Source of the DNA: Quillaja saponaria | Taxonomy: Eukaryota > Streptophyta > Magnoliopsida > Fabales > Quillajaceae | Direction of reading: 5' to 3' | Length of the DNA stretch: 64,000 bases | NCBI GenBank assembly: GCA_029379385.1 | Contig: CM055607.1 | Coordinates: forward strand, 9,052,001-9,116,000 | Part shown: piece after piece, positions 1 through 12,578 of the stretch | How the letters are laid out: each line of letters begins with the position of its first letter | Numbering within the stretch: the first letter of the stretch is position 1 | Position numbers and translations under genes: made by a program | The notes under the pieces: generated by a model | Databases searched by the model: none | What the model saw: the letters and a program-made list of their open reading frames with translations, nothing else | What the model was told of the DNA's origin: nothing

Positions 1-2733
1 TTCTTTTGAATGTCGCACCAAAAGTGTTTATTATTTTCCACCGATATTTTTAGTTAATGTCGTCAATCCAATACGAAGATATGGTCAGTCTTAAATGTAT
101 GTTGTGATAGTTCTAGTTTTTAAATCAGTTGTTTTGCGCCATAATTAATTTTGCTTGGGGCAAGTCGATGGGAATTACATGGAAGAAGTTTCATGATTGC
201 TCACTCTTGGAGTGATTTGTTTTATGCAAATAAAAAAATGATGATCTTGATTAGTTTGGTAGGAAAAAAAGATAAATCACATAATGGGTTTTAACTAGTG
301 TAAATTCAAAATTTATTTATTTGAGATTTAGAACTTATTTGATTTTTTGTTTAGCTCTCTTTAGGTGTCTATTTGGAAATAGGATTTATAAAGATAATGA
401 ACTCTTTTTGTTCTATTTGGTAGTGGTTCATGGATTGCGGAGCCCTATGCTTGAGCCAGTTGATTATTGTGGTTTTTTTGTGCTTAATTAAGTCATTATT
501 AAGGTCTGATTCAATTCTCTAACCCCTTTACCTAGGTCCGATATCTCCTGAGTCATTGTAATGCCTTGGATTGGATCTGTTGGTTGAATTGTTGCTCGGT
601 CAATCTCGACCGGGTGTTGTACAAAATTCAAAATTTGGCTGATTGAACTCTCTATCGGTGTTATCTAGATGGAATCAGTTTAAAAATTGAAATTCAAAAT
701 AATAATTGACTATAATTGACTTAATCGATCCGATTTGATTTAAAATATATATATATATATAGTAATTTTTTTTATTTATCAATATTTTTTTATTTTTTTT
801 TATTTCTTGTTTGATATTAAATAATTATTATATATAAGGAAAATGTTTATATGAAAATAATATTTTTTAATTACAATGTTCAAATTAAGTTTGATTGAGT
901 TTCAAAACATTGATTATAACAATAAATATTAAAACTAACAATATAAGGAACAAAAAGTCAATATTAATTACAATATTTAGATTAAGATTTTTCAGACAGA
1001 AAGGCCCAAGTTTTATATTTTTTTGTCGAATATGACATGATCCAAAAGATTTTAGCCAAGATAAGAAAGTAGAATCCAGTTTCACTATAGTCGAAAATTG
1101 TTTGCCTCTGCTCCCTTCACATGATTATTGCAAGATGAGAAAAGAAATTTCCTGCAAAGGCCTTAAATTTTTCCCTGCCATGTCCCTTTGAATGCACGCC
1201 GTGCGTGTAAGACTTCAAAAATTTTCTGCCCTCCAGTCCTTTCTTTTCCCTTAATCAATACAACCTTAATATTTTCAGCATTCCCTTCATTAGTGTATGA
1301 TAATTTATATAAAAAAATAAAATTAATATATAATATTTTTTATAATTTAAATAAATAATTTTTTAAAAATTTATAATATATGATATTTTAAAAATGTATG
1401 ATAACTTTTAAATTCATTATATATAAAATATCATATATTATAAATATTAAAGCTAACAGTAAAGGAACAAAAAGTCAAAAAATGCTTCTTGCTTGCAAAG
1501 GGGAAAATAATAAAAGAATTGAAATTCTTACATAATATGTGGTATTCCAGATGCCTTCCCAAGAATATTACATGAAAAATACAGTGACATTGGATGAATT
1601 TTTGGTTCTATGATGGATCAAGTTTTGCACTTGGGTCGTGTCAGATAATTTTTTGACTTTTTTTTTTTTTCCAATTGTATTGAGTTTGGTTATGTAAATT
1701 TCTTTAAAACATAATAGAATTTAGGAACATTTCAAAAGAAAAAGAGAAAATTAATATCAATAAATAATATTTAATTTCATTTTTATTCAACTCCAATTTA
1801 TTCTTTAAAAATTAAAACTATATTCTTTAATTTTATCTCTTAATCAGCTCCCTTAATTTTTTAAATTTGTTACTTTAAATTTTGAAATTCTCAAATTAAG
1901 AAAAATTATGATATGTAAATAAATTTCTCAATTTTATTCTCTAATTAGTTTTCTCAATTATTTAATAATCTTTAAGTTAAAAAATAAAAATAAAAAGCTC
2001 ACCAAATTAAGAAAAATTGTATCCTTAAATTAAATCCTTATTTTTTTTGTCCAACTCTTAATTTTACACATTGTAATTTTTTAATTTGTATAATTCACTT
2101 TTTAAATAATAAATAAATAAATCCACGTCGGGCTTTAAGCCTTTTGATTCATGAATAACTCTACTTGGAACAGATCAGATCATTAAAATGTTCAGTTCAT
2201 TGTTTAATCGGGTCAGGTCAGATCCAATCCACTCCATTTACATATTTACTGGCCACACACGAATGCCAGCCTTAAAGATTCGGAGGCAAACGCTCGAAGA
2301 AAAAGAGAAAGTAATAATAGCTTTATACAATTTGTTATACACAAAAACCGAGTAAAATTCGCTGTAGGTAGACAAGTCTATATCTCGGCAACTAATGCCT
2401 CTCAACCAGGAGGATTTCGATGCTCTTTTAACACTATAAGAAAACAATGCTAGGAATAAAAATGACTACACAGAAAATCAGATATGGTTCAGCAAAATCG
2501 CTTGACTCGTGCAGATATGTCTTCACAGCTGCAGCTAAATGCATAATCTAGTAGCCTAAACAATATTTGAATCTGGATTTATCCTGGCCCCTTCACAAAA
2601 ATGTATTGGCATTGGCTCCTTATTACCCATAACCGGGAATTGGAGAATCATGACATCCAAAACTAGAGCAGTTCATGATCCTGAGAGGCTGAGATCGATT
2701 GATTTCCAAATAGCTACTAATTAAAACAGGTGC
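1..2733. other. AT-rich intergenic DNA, no gene seen
   Basis: Long runs of A and T, an AT dinucleotide stretch near 748-762, and no open frame with recognisable protein similarity. A 66-codon minus-strand frame near 885-1085 has low-complexity content and no splice partners, so I do not call it. The last part, from about 2240, may hold the 3' UTR of the MYB gene that ends at 2734. Confidence 0.6.
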
Positions 2734-5700
2734 TTATGCTTCATGCGTTCTCTTTGATTTATTTAATAAAAAAGAAGCAAGAGTAACATCACCTGGGTCA
2801 TTTTCACTGCTCATAGGTTCTCTAACAGCATCATGCAAATTACTCTGCTCTTTAACTAGCTCTGGTCTACCTGGTTCATTCTCACTAGTTGTAATGATTG
2901 GTGTGTTCTTCAGATAACTAGATTGCAGATTGGAAACTGACCACTCTCGACTAGTACAATCATTGCAGCCTGTATCTGATTCCTCACTTCGCATAATGTG
3001 CAGCATTTCATTTCCATCTTGATGCTTACGTACTTCTTCAGAAGGCAATTCCAATTGCTTTTTTGAACCAGAGGAAGAGCAAGAATAAAGAGAACATTTG
3101 GCACCTCGAAACCAGTTTCTTGGATTTGTTTCCCAGCAGACTAGCAAGAGTGATATCACCATCTTCATGACCAGTCACCATATTCAAGTACACTGCATCT
3201 CTTTCTGGTCCACTGGGGAGCCACGTTCTTCTCTTTGACTAGATCTGCTCCACTAGGTTCAGTTACACTAGCTGTGCTAGCAGTGTTCCTCAGATCATCA
3301 GACTGTGGGTAGCCAGGTGACAAAGTATTAGTGGGGACCCTGTCTTGCAAGACATGTAGTGTTTCTAGATTTGAAAGTGATTCAGACCCAGCTTTTGAGG
3401 AGGAAGGAAAGCAAGAGTCAGTATCATTTATGGTAGCCTCAAGTTTTCTCTTCTTTGATTTATTCCATAGAAAGCTAGCAAGAGTGATGTCATCTCCATC
3501 TGCTCTTCCACAAAGCTGCTTAGAAGAAGGTAATCCCCTGGGATTAGACCCTTTAAGCTTCTTTTGTTGGTTGCCTGATAACTCAGCACTTATTACCTTT
3601 CTGCTTTGTTTGTTAGTAGCAACACCTTTCTTCTTTGAAATAGTTGTTCCAGAAAGGCTGCTTCCAACACCTGCATCAGATATTTTTAATTCCGAACTTT
3701 CAGGAGGTGATGAGAAACTATGGCTGTCAGCCACTGTATGTACTTTAGATTTCGGATGCAGCTTAGAAGCTGCCTGCTTTCTGGTGGAATCATCCCAGCC
3801 ATGTTTATCAATCTCCTCACTATGGGTTGAATCTGGAATGGATAAATGATCATTCTGATATCCAGTATTATGGTTACTTCCTGAAAACATTGATTTATCA
3901 GAGGACTCGGTTGACCTATAGTGTTCCCTTGGCTCCACGGTGCATACTTTCCTTCTAATGCGCTGCTTACGGGCTCCACTTTTTTTATTAGAAGTATTCT
4001 TACTGATTGCCTTTCTACAATTGTCATTTGTTGTCCCTGACTCTGGACTTTCAGGGACTAAATGACAGCGCTGGCTCTCCTGATCCGATTCAGTAAATTT
4101 CTTCCTTCTGGTTGTTAACTTTGAGAGCCTTTTCCCTTTTGTATTCGTTGTCATCAAAACCAAATCTGAGGGCAATGGGGAATGATCTAGCACTTCTTCA
4201 ACCAAATGATTCCTTTCTGGCTGTGGTTCTGTAGTCTGCTCTTCATGGATGGCATATCCACCACTAGTTTCAACCTCATTGCAATTAACTATATCTTGGA
4301 CTTCATCAGAAATCATATGAGCTTCCTTTAAACATTTCTTGGGTCTATTCTTCTTGGGAAGATTGCTGCATTCCACAAAAGGTAATAAGAAATTGCTGGC
4401 ATGTCTAAAGCAAAATCAAATTGCAGAAAATAGTGCAAAACATAATTTCAAGAAAGCTGTTATGGTCCTAAGAAATGGATAAACAAAAACGTGATCTATC
4501 AAGATATGTAAGACACATCCTATTAAGTGTTTGAATATGTTACCTCCTCGTTTTCCTTGAAGAATACACTGTTTCAATTTCAGGTGCTGAGCATATCACG
4601 GGTAAAGGAAGAAAATCATTTAGTCTGAGTGCAGGACGTTCAGACTCTCTGTCCACGAAGTTGCTAATAAGGGCAGCTTTTTGCATCTTTCTAGCTGCTT
4701 GGAGCAAGGAAAATTGGTCAGGAAATAACACCATCCACCTCCTGGTCACAAAGAGGAAACTGGTAAGTTGTTTATATAAAGAAATGAAACATAATTAATA
4801 AATCCTTTTTAATTATAGACTCACTTCCGGCATTGACTATCAGTACGCTGGAGGGACATCCTCAGCAACCTTGGACCAGCAATACCCATGCTTGGCAATT
4901 GCCACTTTCAATGTTGAATCTTCTTCCTCACTCCACCCTCCCCATTTCAAAGAAGGATCCAAACAATTCACATATCTACGAGAAGAATGCTAAACATTTC
5001 AACAAAAATCTCATATCAAAGAAATCTGTAGAAGTTAGATATAATCAGTAGTACCTATCTCTACATTGAGCTTGAGTCCTTCCAGGAACAAATTGAGCTA
5101 TTTTATTCCATTTCCGCCCAAACAGCATGACTGCTACTTTTAAGCGTTTGTCCTCATCTGGAGTAAAGCCTCCTTTCCGCTCAGGATGAAGAGATTTTTT
5201 CCATCTGCATAATAGTAATGTATTAATAGTCAGACCACAAGTAGCAAGTGGACATCCTGTACAACACATTATCTTCATTATTTCATATTTTCTAATTTAT
5301 TTGCCAATGTATTCAATCACAACCTCTCTGTCTTTCCAACTAGTTGGTAATATAAATTATCCTGGAGAAAAATATTAAGATTCCATTAATAATAGAGAAG
5401 ACTTTTTTTTGAGAAGTTTGATGTTTTACCCCTTTCAATGACTCTGTCTACCAAAGGCATTTTACAGGGGTGAAAAATTGAACATGGCTGACTGACCTAT
5501 TAGAGCATTGGGTTCCTGTCCGTCGTTCTAAAGAAGAAGCAACAGATTGCCAATTACTCTCTCCAAAGGCTTCTACAGCAGACCGAAGTTTAGCATCCTC
5601 TTCCTCTGTCCACTCCCTATTTAGTATGGAAGGATTCAAACTCCTCTGGTATCTTGCCAAGCATTGGAATGGAGTCCTGTTTGTGCCCATTGATATGGAA

Positions 5701-8700
5701 ATATTAAACCAATTCCTGATTCCCTTCTCTTCGACAATAAGCAAGAGAGTCTTATCCTCTTCACACGTCCAAGGGTTTTGGTTGATCAAGGGATCTTCGT
5801 AGTTCAACCACCTGTAGGCATTAACCATATATAATTAAGTGAAAATAAGTAATCAAGTACAGAAATCAATCAGAGTCCACATGGTCAAAGTATGCAGCCC
5901 CAAGTATCAGTAACTGAGAATCGCAGACATCTGTGATGATAATCATCACAGACACATTCAGCACTGCCACCTTTGAGTTAAAAAACATGTCACATATGGG
6001 TCCCACCTTCGACCTATGTTGACCTGGTACTCACTGAAATCCAACAATGATAAACTTGTCTGTGATGGTGATCGTCATAGACATCTGCAAAGCTCGCTTG
6101 ATAGGAAAAAATGCTTCACAAGAATCAATAAACATGAAAACAATAGTCAAGAATTACACATAAATGTACCAAGAATCCAAATGCTATTGAAGCGGAGAAA
6201 TACATGAACAGAGGAACCATCAATATGTAACCTATACCAGTACCCTTTCTTATTGCTCGCAACTATAGACAAAATATTGTAATTCCTTTTCAATTTCCTC
6301 TCTTTAAAAAGAAAATAAATTAGAATGCATAAATTTCCTACGAATTTCAACTACTTATATGTAACTAAAGGTGGATAAGGTCTGAAAATGATAGTTAGAA
6401 CCAAGGAAAAATTAGAACAAAATGAACCCTATTACCCTCAATACAGAGAAGTGGATATTGGACACCACTGTGGTCTTAGATGTTCATGATGAGTGAAGTG
6501 GAATCTATGTATTGTATATTTCAGTGCCACCTTATTATTATTATTTTTTTAAACGTACTAAAACTAAGAATTCTACCTTCAAGTCATGATACAATTAATT
6601 AGGTTATCATACTTTTTCTTTTTGCCACTTTTCCTTGCACCTTAGAAATTTTGTTTTAATGATAGCATTTCCGCAGTTGCCACCATATTTAAGAAGGTTG
6701 ACTCACATTTTCCCAGTAACCAGGTAGATTAACATGCTTTCCAAGGAAACAAACTAGAACACAGAAAAAGCACAATTGCAATGACAAATTTGGACCCCTC
6801 CCTAAATAAAGTATACCTTATAAAGACCACTTCCCTAACATCTAACATAAACCTTAACAATAAGGATCGGAACTTTATACATGGAAGTAGTGAGAGTCTG
6901 AGACCACTCAGAAAATCAAGAGGGAAGCTTTGACAGCATGATGATTTTGCGACTAATTAACTAAGGACATACCTTGCTTCACATTCTGCGCCAGAATGAC
7001 CGATAACATACATGGAAGCCAACTGATCCCAATTAACTTTAGGTACAAACTCTCGAATCTTCTCTGGTGTTATGTCAAGATCTTTAATTGATGCAAAAAT
7101 GTTATCAAAATCATTTGCATCTGAGCCCTCGGAACCACTGTATCACAAAAAATTGTTGAAGTAAAGCAATATTAAATCAAAAAGAAACTCAAAACTCAGG
7201 CTAGATAGCAATATTTAAAGGAAGCATCAGAAAGGGGGACCAAGAAAATAAGATCCTGTGGTGCAGTCTTTGGAGGAAGGAAATGCATGAGAATATAGCC
7301 CTCTTCCAGGATTTTTGGTTCCATTATAAATTTTCAACAATTATTGATACCTCATAAAACTTATAAAAAATTTCTCCAAGTTAATCCATATATTATTAGT
7401 ACATTATTCTTAACTATTTAAGAGATGAGGCCTAACAAACAGAGATCTTGCACTGTAATATTTACAGATAATCAACATCATTACCTCTAAGAGTTGTTTA
7501 AATCCTAATACTGATTTTCCTTATAGTAAAAATGCAAACCATTTGTTTTCTCAAATTAATGTTTGTTGTCTGGTAATATAGAATCCAGATTTCTGAAATT
7601 TTCACCACTTCTAATTATTCATTTCTGGGTCAGATTATCCTTCTCCGTTATTTCAATCAGTAAGCATTATTTTGCACTGTGACTTACATATGGAAACATT
7701 AATATTCACGAACTTTTCACCACTTTTAACTATATACTCTTTGGACCAAAAGATTGAATAATCAAACATTATCCTGAACAGCCCCTTCAAGATACTCTTC
7801 TGCCATTTTCCAATACAGAATGACTACTAAGTACTAACCCCTCAATTAAGTGAAGTATATTATGATACAAACAACCTTAGCATCAAAAATGGCAAGTGAC
7901 TTAAAGCAATTAAGCTATAATAGTGTCATTCTCTTCAAAGGCTCAACGATGAGATATTTGGTTTAATGCTCATCAGTTCTATGCATACCAAATAATGAGA
8001 AAATTGTGCATTATGACTTACATATGGTGATCGAACTTCAAAACTATGATAAGATAGGATCAAAATTACCTAAATCGATCTATTGAGATCTGCAGCACCA
8101 TTTCCTGAAATTTTTGTCTTATTCCCTTCCCAAGATTTTCCTTATCTGCTTTCGACCATTTTCTCCGATCTAACGAGAGGGGAAACCTTTCCAAGACCAT
8201 CCTATAATTAGTAACATGAGTATTCTCCTCAGGCCCATAATACATCGCGGATACCTTTTTATCATTGGCATGCAAAAACACAAAGCATGGGTTAATAATT
8301 TGAATCAATTCAGCAGACTATACATATCACAGGCCACAATGAGACACTAAATTGCAGAAAATGATCAGTGACCAACCAACCATTTTATAGTTTACTTTTC
8401 TTTGTCTTTTTAGGCTGAGACCAGTGATAGAATTCTAAAGTCTTTATTCCTCAAGACATATTACATTAACAATTATAGAATCTCATAGAAATATTGTCCA
8501 CCCCAAATCCACTTCGTTTTTTTTCTTTTTGGTAAGAGAATAAGAAATACAATCTACCTAGCAATAGCATAGTAACAATCTTTAATATATTCATAAGCAG
8601 TATCACAGTAAGTGTATCTTTTCTATTCTTTTTTCCATTATTGCAATACGTGTGTCTAGTTATCCATCAATACAAAAAGAATGATTACTCACTGTGTAAA

Positions 8701-11700
8701 TAATTTGTCCCAACTTACAAGGCAATGAAAATGAACAAAAACGTAAGGAAAAAATTTCATGACTAACCTTTGAATTATTTGAAGCATATAATCTTTTTGC
8801 TGATATTAACTGGACACGGGGATCTTTTTTCAGGGACAATGCATGCCCTGTTCTTTTTCTGCATGAAACCTGAAAGTCTTTAAGGATTTTCACACGTTCC
8901 TTCAGCTTTTTATTTTCTTCAATTTTAGCTTCAATCTGAATCAACTTACTTCGAAGAAACTTCTGATAAGATCTATTCTTTTTAATGGCATCAATAAGAA
9001 GCTGTGCAGACACTGGAAAACTTGAACTTCTGCCCGTCAACTTGGATGACTTGCAAGCCTCTGATTTATTACTCTCGAGGAAACCACAATGCCGCATCTC
9101 CACATTCTCACTCAATAAATTAGTGGTCGTACAAGCATCTTGAGCATCTGTTCTATTAAAAATCAATCTGTCAGCAGCTTCCTCCTCAGAGCATAGAATT
9201 GAGTTGTTAACCACCTCCGGCTTTTTTAAAGATTTCTCCACGGTGCTTTTTGAAATTTCTGCTGCTGTCAGGATTCAAATTTTTTTTTTTCTTTCAATGA
9301 GGGGTTAATGGAGACAAATGCAGAATACAATGTGGAAAGAGCAAGTAGTGTAAACACAACAGTGAATGGAAATATAATATATCTGAAACAAACAGAAAAT
9401 GAAAAAGAAAAGAAAAGAAAAATCAGATAAAACTACCAATAAGTGTTATTAAAGGCGCATGACCCCCTCGCCTTTGCACCTCTAAAGGCAGGCGCTGCCT
9501 AGGCTCACTAGGCTAGGGCTGTGCAAGGAACCCAGAAAAACCGAATACCCGAACCGAACCGATAATGTCGGTTCGGTTAAATTCGGGTATTTTTCTTATT
9601 CGGTTTGGTTCAGGTAATTAAATTTAATACCCGTTATTTTCGATTCGGTTACGGGTAGTGAAGTAGAGTGCACATAGGTACCCATGGTTACTCGAAAATC
9701 AAAATATATAATTTTTTTTGTTATTTTTAATGTGTTGTTGTATTAATTTACAATTTTATATTTTTATTTGTGTTGAATATGTTAATATAAAGGGCGAGCC
9801 TTGGCGCAACGGTAAGTTGTTCCTTTGGTGACCTGTAGGTCATGGGTTCGAGACGTAGAAACAGCCTCTTTGCATAAATGTAAGGGAAAGGCTGCGTACA
9901 TGTGCGCCCACCTTCCCCTATCCCGCAATAGCCGGGAGCACTTTGTGCACCGGGTGAGCTCTTTTTGAAATGTTAATATATTATGTTTTTTGTATTTTTT
10001 TTTTATAATAACTAATGAATTTAAAAAGTATGAGGTTCAAAAACAAAAAAATATAATTTTTAAATTAATTTTAGTGAAATATTGATAAATTTTGAGTAAC
10101 CGAATACCCGAACAGAATTAGTCATATTTTTCGGTTCGGGTAAATTCGGGTAATACCTATTTTCGATTCGGTTTAAAAATTTATCACTACCCGAACTGAC
10201 CCGTGCACATCCCTACACTAGGCGCGCGCCTTTTCCATGTTTTGAGGCGCACTCAAGCACACAAAAAACATTGCAAGTTTTTTTTTTTTTTTTTTTGAAA
10301 AAGCCTCTTCAGTTTTTTCTTTTTGAGGAAAAATCTTTAGTTTTTCAGTTTCCTCATAAATAGGAAAAGTTAAACATTAGGAAGAGTCCTAAAAGAAATC
10401 TAAAAGTCCCTAAAACATTAAAAAACACCCTAACACAACAGCTGAACCAAAATCTTAATTCTAAACAGCCTACGAAGTCTTGAGTTTCCTTGTTACCTGG
10501 CCAAAATGCATAGCATATTTTCAGTGTAAGTCTGCCTATTATCTATCATGTTTTATAATTTTATAGTTACTTTCTAAGTCTTCTTCATCTTTTGCTTATA
10601 CTAATCCTTACTTAGTCTAATCTCTGCTATTGTATACAAAAAACAAAGCTTTTGTGTGGCTTAAACCTTAACTATCTCTACCCTGTTTTGTACCCTGAAA
10701 AATAAAAGATACTTAGCAGTAAACCTTAGCTATCTCTGCCCTATTTAAGAAAGTGGAAGCATAAATTCAATTTTTGCTTGTTAGCTTAGTCGACTTCTTT
10801 CTTGACATATTTACTTTACCTAGATCGTTTTTTTATTAACCTTTACTTTCTACATGCTGGAATTCTTGCCTATAAAAACTGTTTTCTATGTCATAACTTA
10901 ATGGTATTAATTTTTACTTGTTGTAAGCTTGGAATTATTATATGTAGATTTTTTTCATTAGATGTGCACCTAACTTTGCTAAGGCGTTCGCCTGCGCCTA
11001 GGCTCAAGGGACCCTTGGCACCTGGGTGCGCCTAGAGCCTTTGATAACACTGGTCAAAAGTTGAGACTCTCAACATGACCTCGGAGTCCTTAGTAAATGG
11101 TTTACAGTTACACAAACCACATGAATAGATAGACTGTGACTCTAAGCATTCATGAAGAATCTTAAGGTTTACAAGTTTTAGAAGTTTTTAGGCTGTGGCT
11201 TAAAGCAGGGTATCAAAACTTTTTTGAATTTCAATAGGTTAGTTAGTTCCTTAATCCAATAAGGGATTTTACTGGTCCGGAAACAGGTATAATTTGGAGC
11301 TGGTTGTGAACCAAGAACAGTGTAATCATCTAGATTTCTCCAGTGGTGCATTGTGATGATGAATAACTGCCTAATTGAAGACAAAACAGGAAAATAGGAG
11401 GATCATTGATGAAGAAGTAGATTGTGAATACTCTATTGATGCAAGAGAAGAACAAAAGAACAACTACATTAAATTTCTTACTAAAGAAAAACTTTGCTCT
11501 ACGCACTTACTTCATTTTCACTACGAAGAACACTTCCCTTTCTTTCTTTTTACAGTTTGAGAATAATAACTAAAGTTGTTAAGATAAAAACAAGCATTCC
11601 CCTAGATTTCATTTGGCACAATTTTAGTTTATTGCTCGGAAGTCAGAACCACAGATAGGATGCAAAATACATAAACCGGAGTAAAGCTTAACTCCTGACA

Positions 11701-12578
11701 CAAATCCATTACCCAGACAACCCTATATTTGGAATATGCAAACATAGAATCCTTTCATTTTAAAACAATTACTAATGTCAACATTCTCCAGGCACTGAAA
11801 TCACAATTTCCACATCGAAAAGAAAAATAAAGAAGATACACAATTAAATTTCAAATTGGAGATCTGCATCTCCAAAAAGCTAATACAGAAGCACGCAAGT
11901 AAACATGGTTACTGAAGATGCATCAAAAAAGAAAGAACAGTATAACCTATAATATGAAATGAAAGGTTCAGCTCTCAGAAATCAACTTTTTTAGCGTTTT
12001 AGTTACTCTTCCCCTTTCGTCCCTCTCTCCTCCATCAAGATTTTAGACATAAATATATAACATTATTGAACGCATAGCAACTTACCATTATCATAGGCAG
12101 AAAATCGCTTCTGTATCGCACGGAGTGTTTCGAAATCATCCTCATCCTCGTCAGAAACAGCAGGTGGAAGAGCACACAGAGGCTTCAGAGACAAAATCTG
12201 TGGCACATCAGACGTGATAGAGAATCGGTTCTTTATGCTTTCGAGCAATTCATGATCTTCTTGATCATCGTCTGAGTTAGTCACAGGATCGGAACTAATG
12301 CCAGCTCCAGAAAAACGGTTCTGTATATCACGAACCAATTCAAGGTCGTCATCGTCCGAATCGGTCGCAGGGGCGGCACCACCAGCTGCGCGGGCACCAG
12401 TGGACTCACCATCGCTGGAGGAGCCATCGGAGGCATTGGAAGTTATTTTAAGGTCAGTAGGATCTGTACCAGTGAGGATGCAAGCTTTTCTTATCTCTTC
12501 CATGTCCTTATTGAAATCTTCATCGTCTTCACCGCCGGAGAGCTCCTCGTCTTCATTGTCGTCGGCGTGCAAAGACAT
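2734..12578 (-). CDS. MYB4R1: Four-repeat MYB protein, SNAPc4/MYB4R1-like (multi-exon)
   Basis: Homologue of the large SNAPc subunit, a nuclear factor for snRNA-type promoters; the role is inferred from the family. Nine exons read from splice sites: 12578-12086, about 9264-8768, 8254-8070, 7137-6973, 5811-5497, 5204-5055, 4975-4825, 4741-4544, and 4365 to 2734. The N-terminus is acidic, starting MSLHADDNEDEELSGGEDDE. Exon 2 has a lysine-rich coiled-coil-like stretch. Exon 4 begins the MYB region (VNWDQLASMYVIGHSGAECE); exons 5-7 carry W-rich repeats such as WTEEEDAKLRSAVEAFGESN and GFTPDEDKRLKVAVMLFGRK. Exon 8 has the family-typical KAALISNFVDRESERPA. The C-terminus is basic and repetitive. 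One extra base near 4848 breaks exon 7, and two more (near 3171 and 3110) are needed to keep the tail in frame; phase arithmetic then closes, giving about 1260 residues. The exon 2 acceptor is uncertain by 3 bases. Confidence 0.85.
2755..3502 (-). repeat. Internal triplication in the MYB gene C-terminal exon
   Basis: The peptide DITLASFLWNKSKKR (about 3502-3457) recurs as DITLASLLGNKSKK (about 3168-3125) and DVTLASFLLNKSKR (about 2797-2755), spaced about 335-370 bases. The stretches between also resemble one another (TEPSGADLVKEK versus NEPGRPELVKEQ). The three copies lie in three different reading frames unless two single extra bases are removed. I infer an old in-exon duplication of about 110-120 residues. 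Confidence 0.7.
5923..6088. mobile_element. Small inverted-repeat element (MITE-like) in a MYB intron
   Basis: A 166-bp segment begins and ends with 31-bp imperfect inverted repeats (25 of 31 positions match by eye), and the left repeat is itself close to a palindrome. It lies in the intron between the fourth and fifth exons of the MYB gene. No clear target-site duplication flanks it, so the superfamily is not assigned. Confidence 0.6.
9514..10215. mobile_element. Nested hAT-type MITE with perfect 8-bp target duplication
   Basis: A 702-bp element has termini TAGGGCTGTGCA and TGCACATCCCTA. It is flanked by the identical 8-mer CACTAGGC at 9506-9513 and 10216-10223, which fits hAT-type insertion. 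Just inside each end are mirrored GGTTCGGTTAAATTCGGG-type motifs. It inserted into the left subterminal region of the outer element at 9442-11051 and itself carries a SINE. No coding capacity is visible. Confidence 0.85.
9792..9969 (+). mobile_element. tRNA-derived SINE, Au-like
   Basis: The head resembles a tRNA promoter: an A-box-like TTGGCGCAACGGTAAG followed by a B box, GGTTCGAGAC, at 9845-9854. The body contains AACAGCCTCTTTGCA and AAGGCTGCGTACA, then GCACTTTGTGCACCGGGT, and ends in a short T run. This is the layout I know from the angiosperm Au SINE family. An 11-bp direct repeat, ATGTTAATATA, flanks it at 9779-9789 and 9970-9980, marking target-primed insertion. It lies inside the MITE at 9514-10215. 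Confidence 0.85.

Larger units (their letters stand above)
9442..11051. mobile_element. Non-autonomous hAT-like element, outer shell of a triple nest
   Basis: The left end reads AGTGTTATTAAAGGCGC and the right end is its near inverse (GCCTTTGATAACACT on the plus strand). The subterminal DNA is packed with AGGCGC and CCTAGGC motifs, as in the hAT element at 43309-45024, whose ends are similar. It sits in the first intron of the MYB gene. No transposase frame is visible inside. The flanking 8-mers do not match, so the target duplication has decayed or one boundary is off by a base or two. Confidence 0.65.

Noticed and set aside
3331..3849. 172-codon plus-strand open frame inside the MYB gene
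   Set aside because: It lies antisense to the lysine- and serine-rich last MYB exon. Its cysteine- and phenylalanine-rich composition is what the complement of that exon would give.
9792..9969. tRNA gene suggested by A and B boxes
   Set aside because: There is no cloverleaf or aminoacyl stem. The sequence continues into a SINE body with flanking direct repeats.
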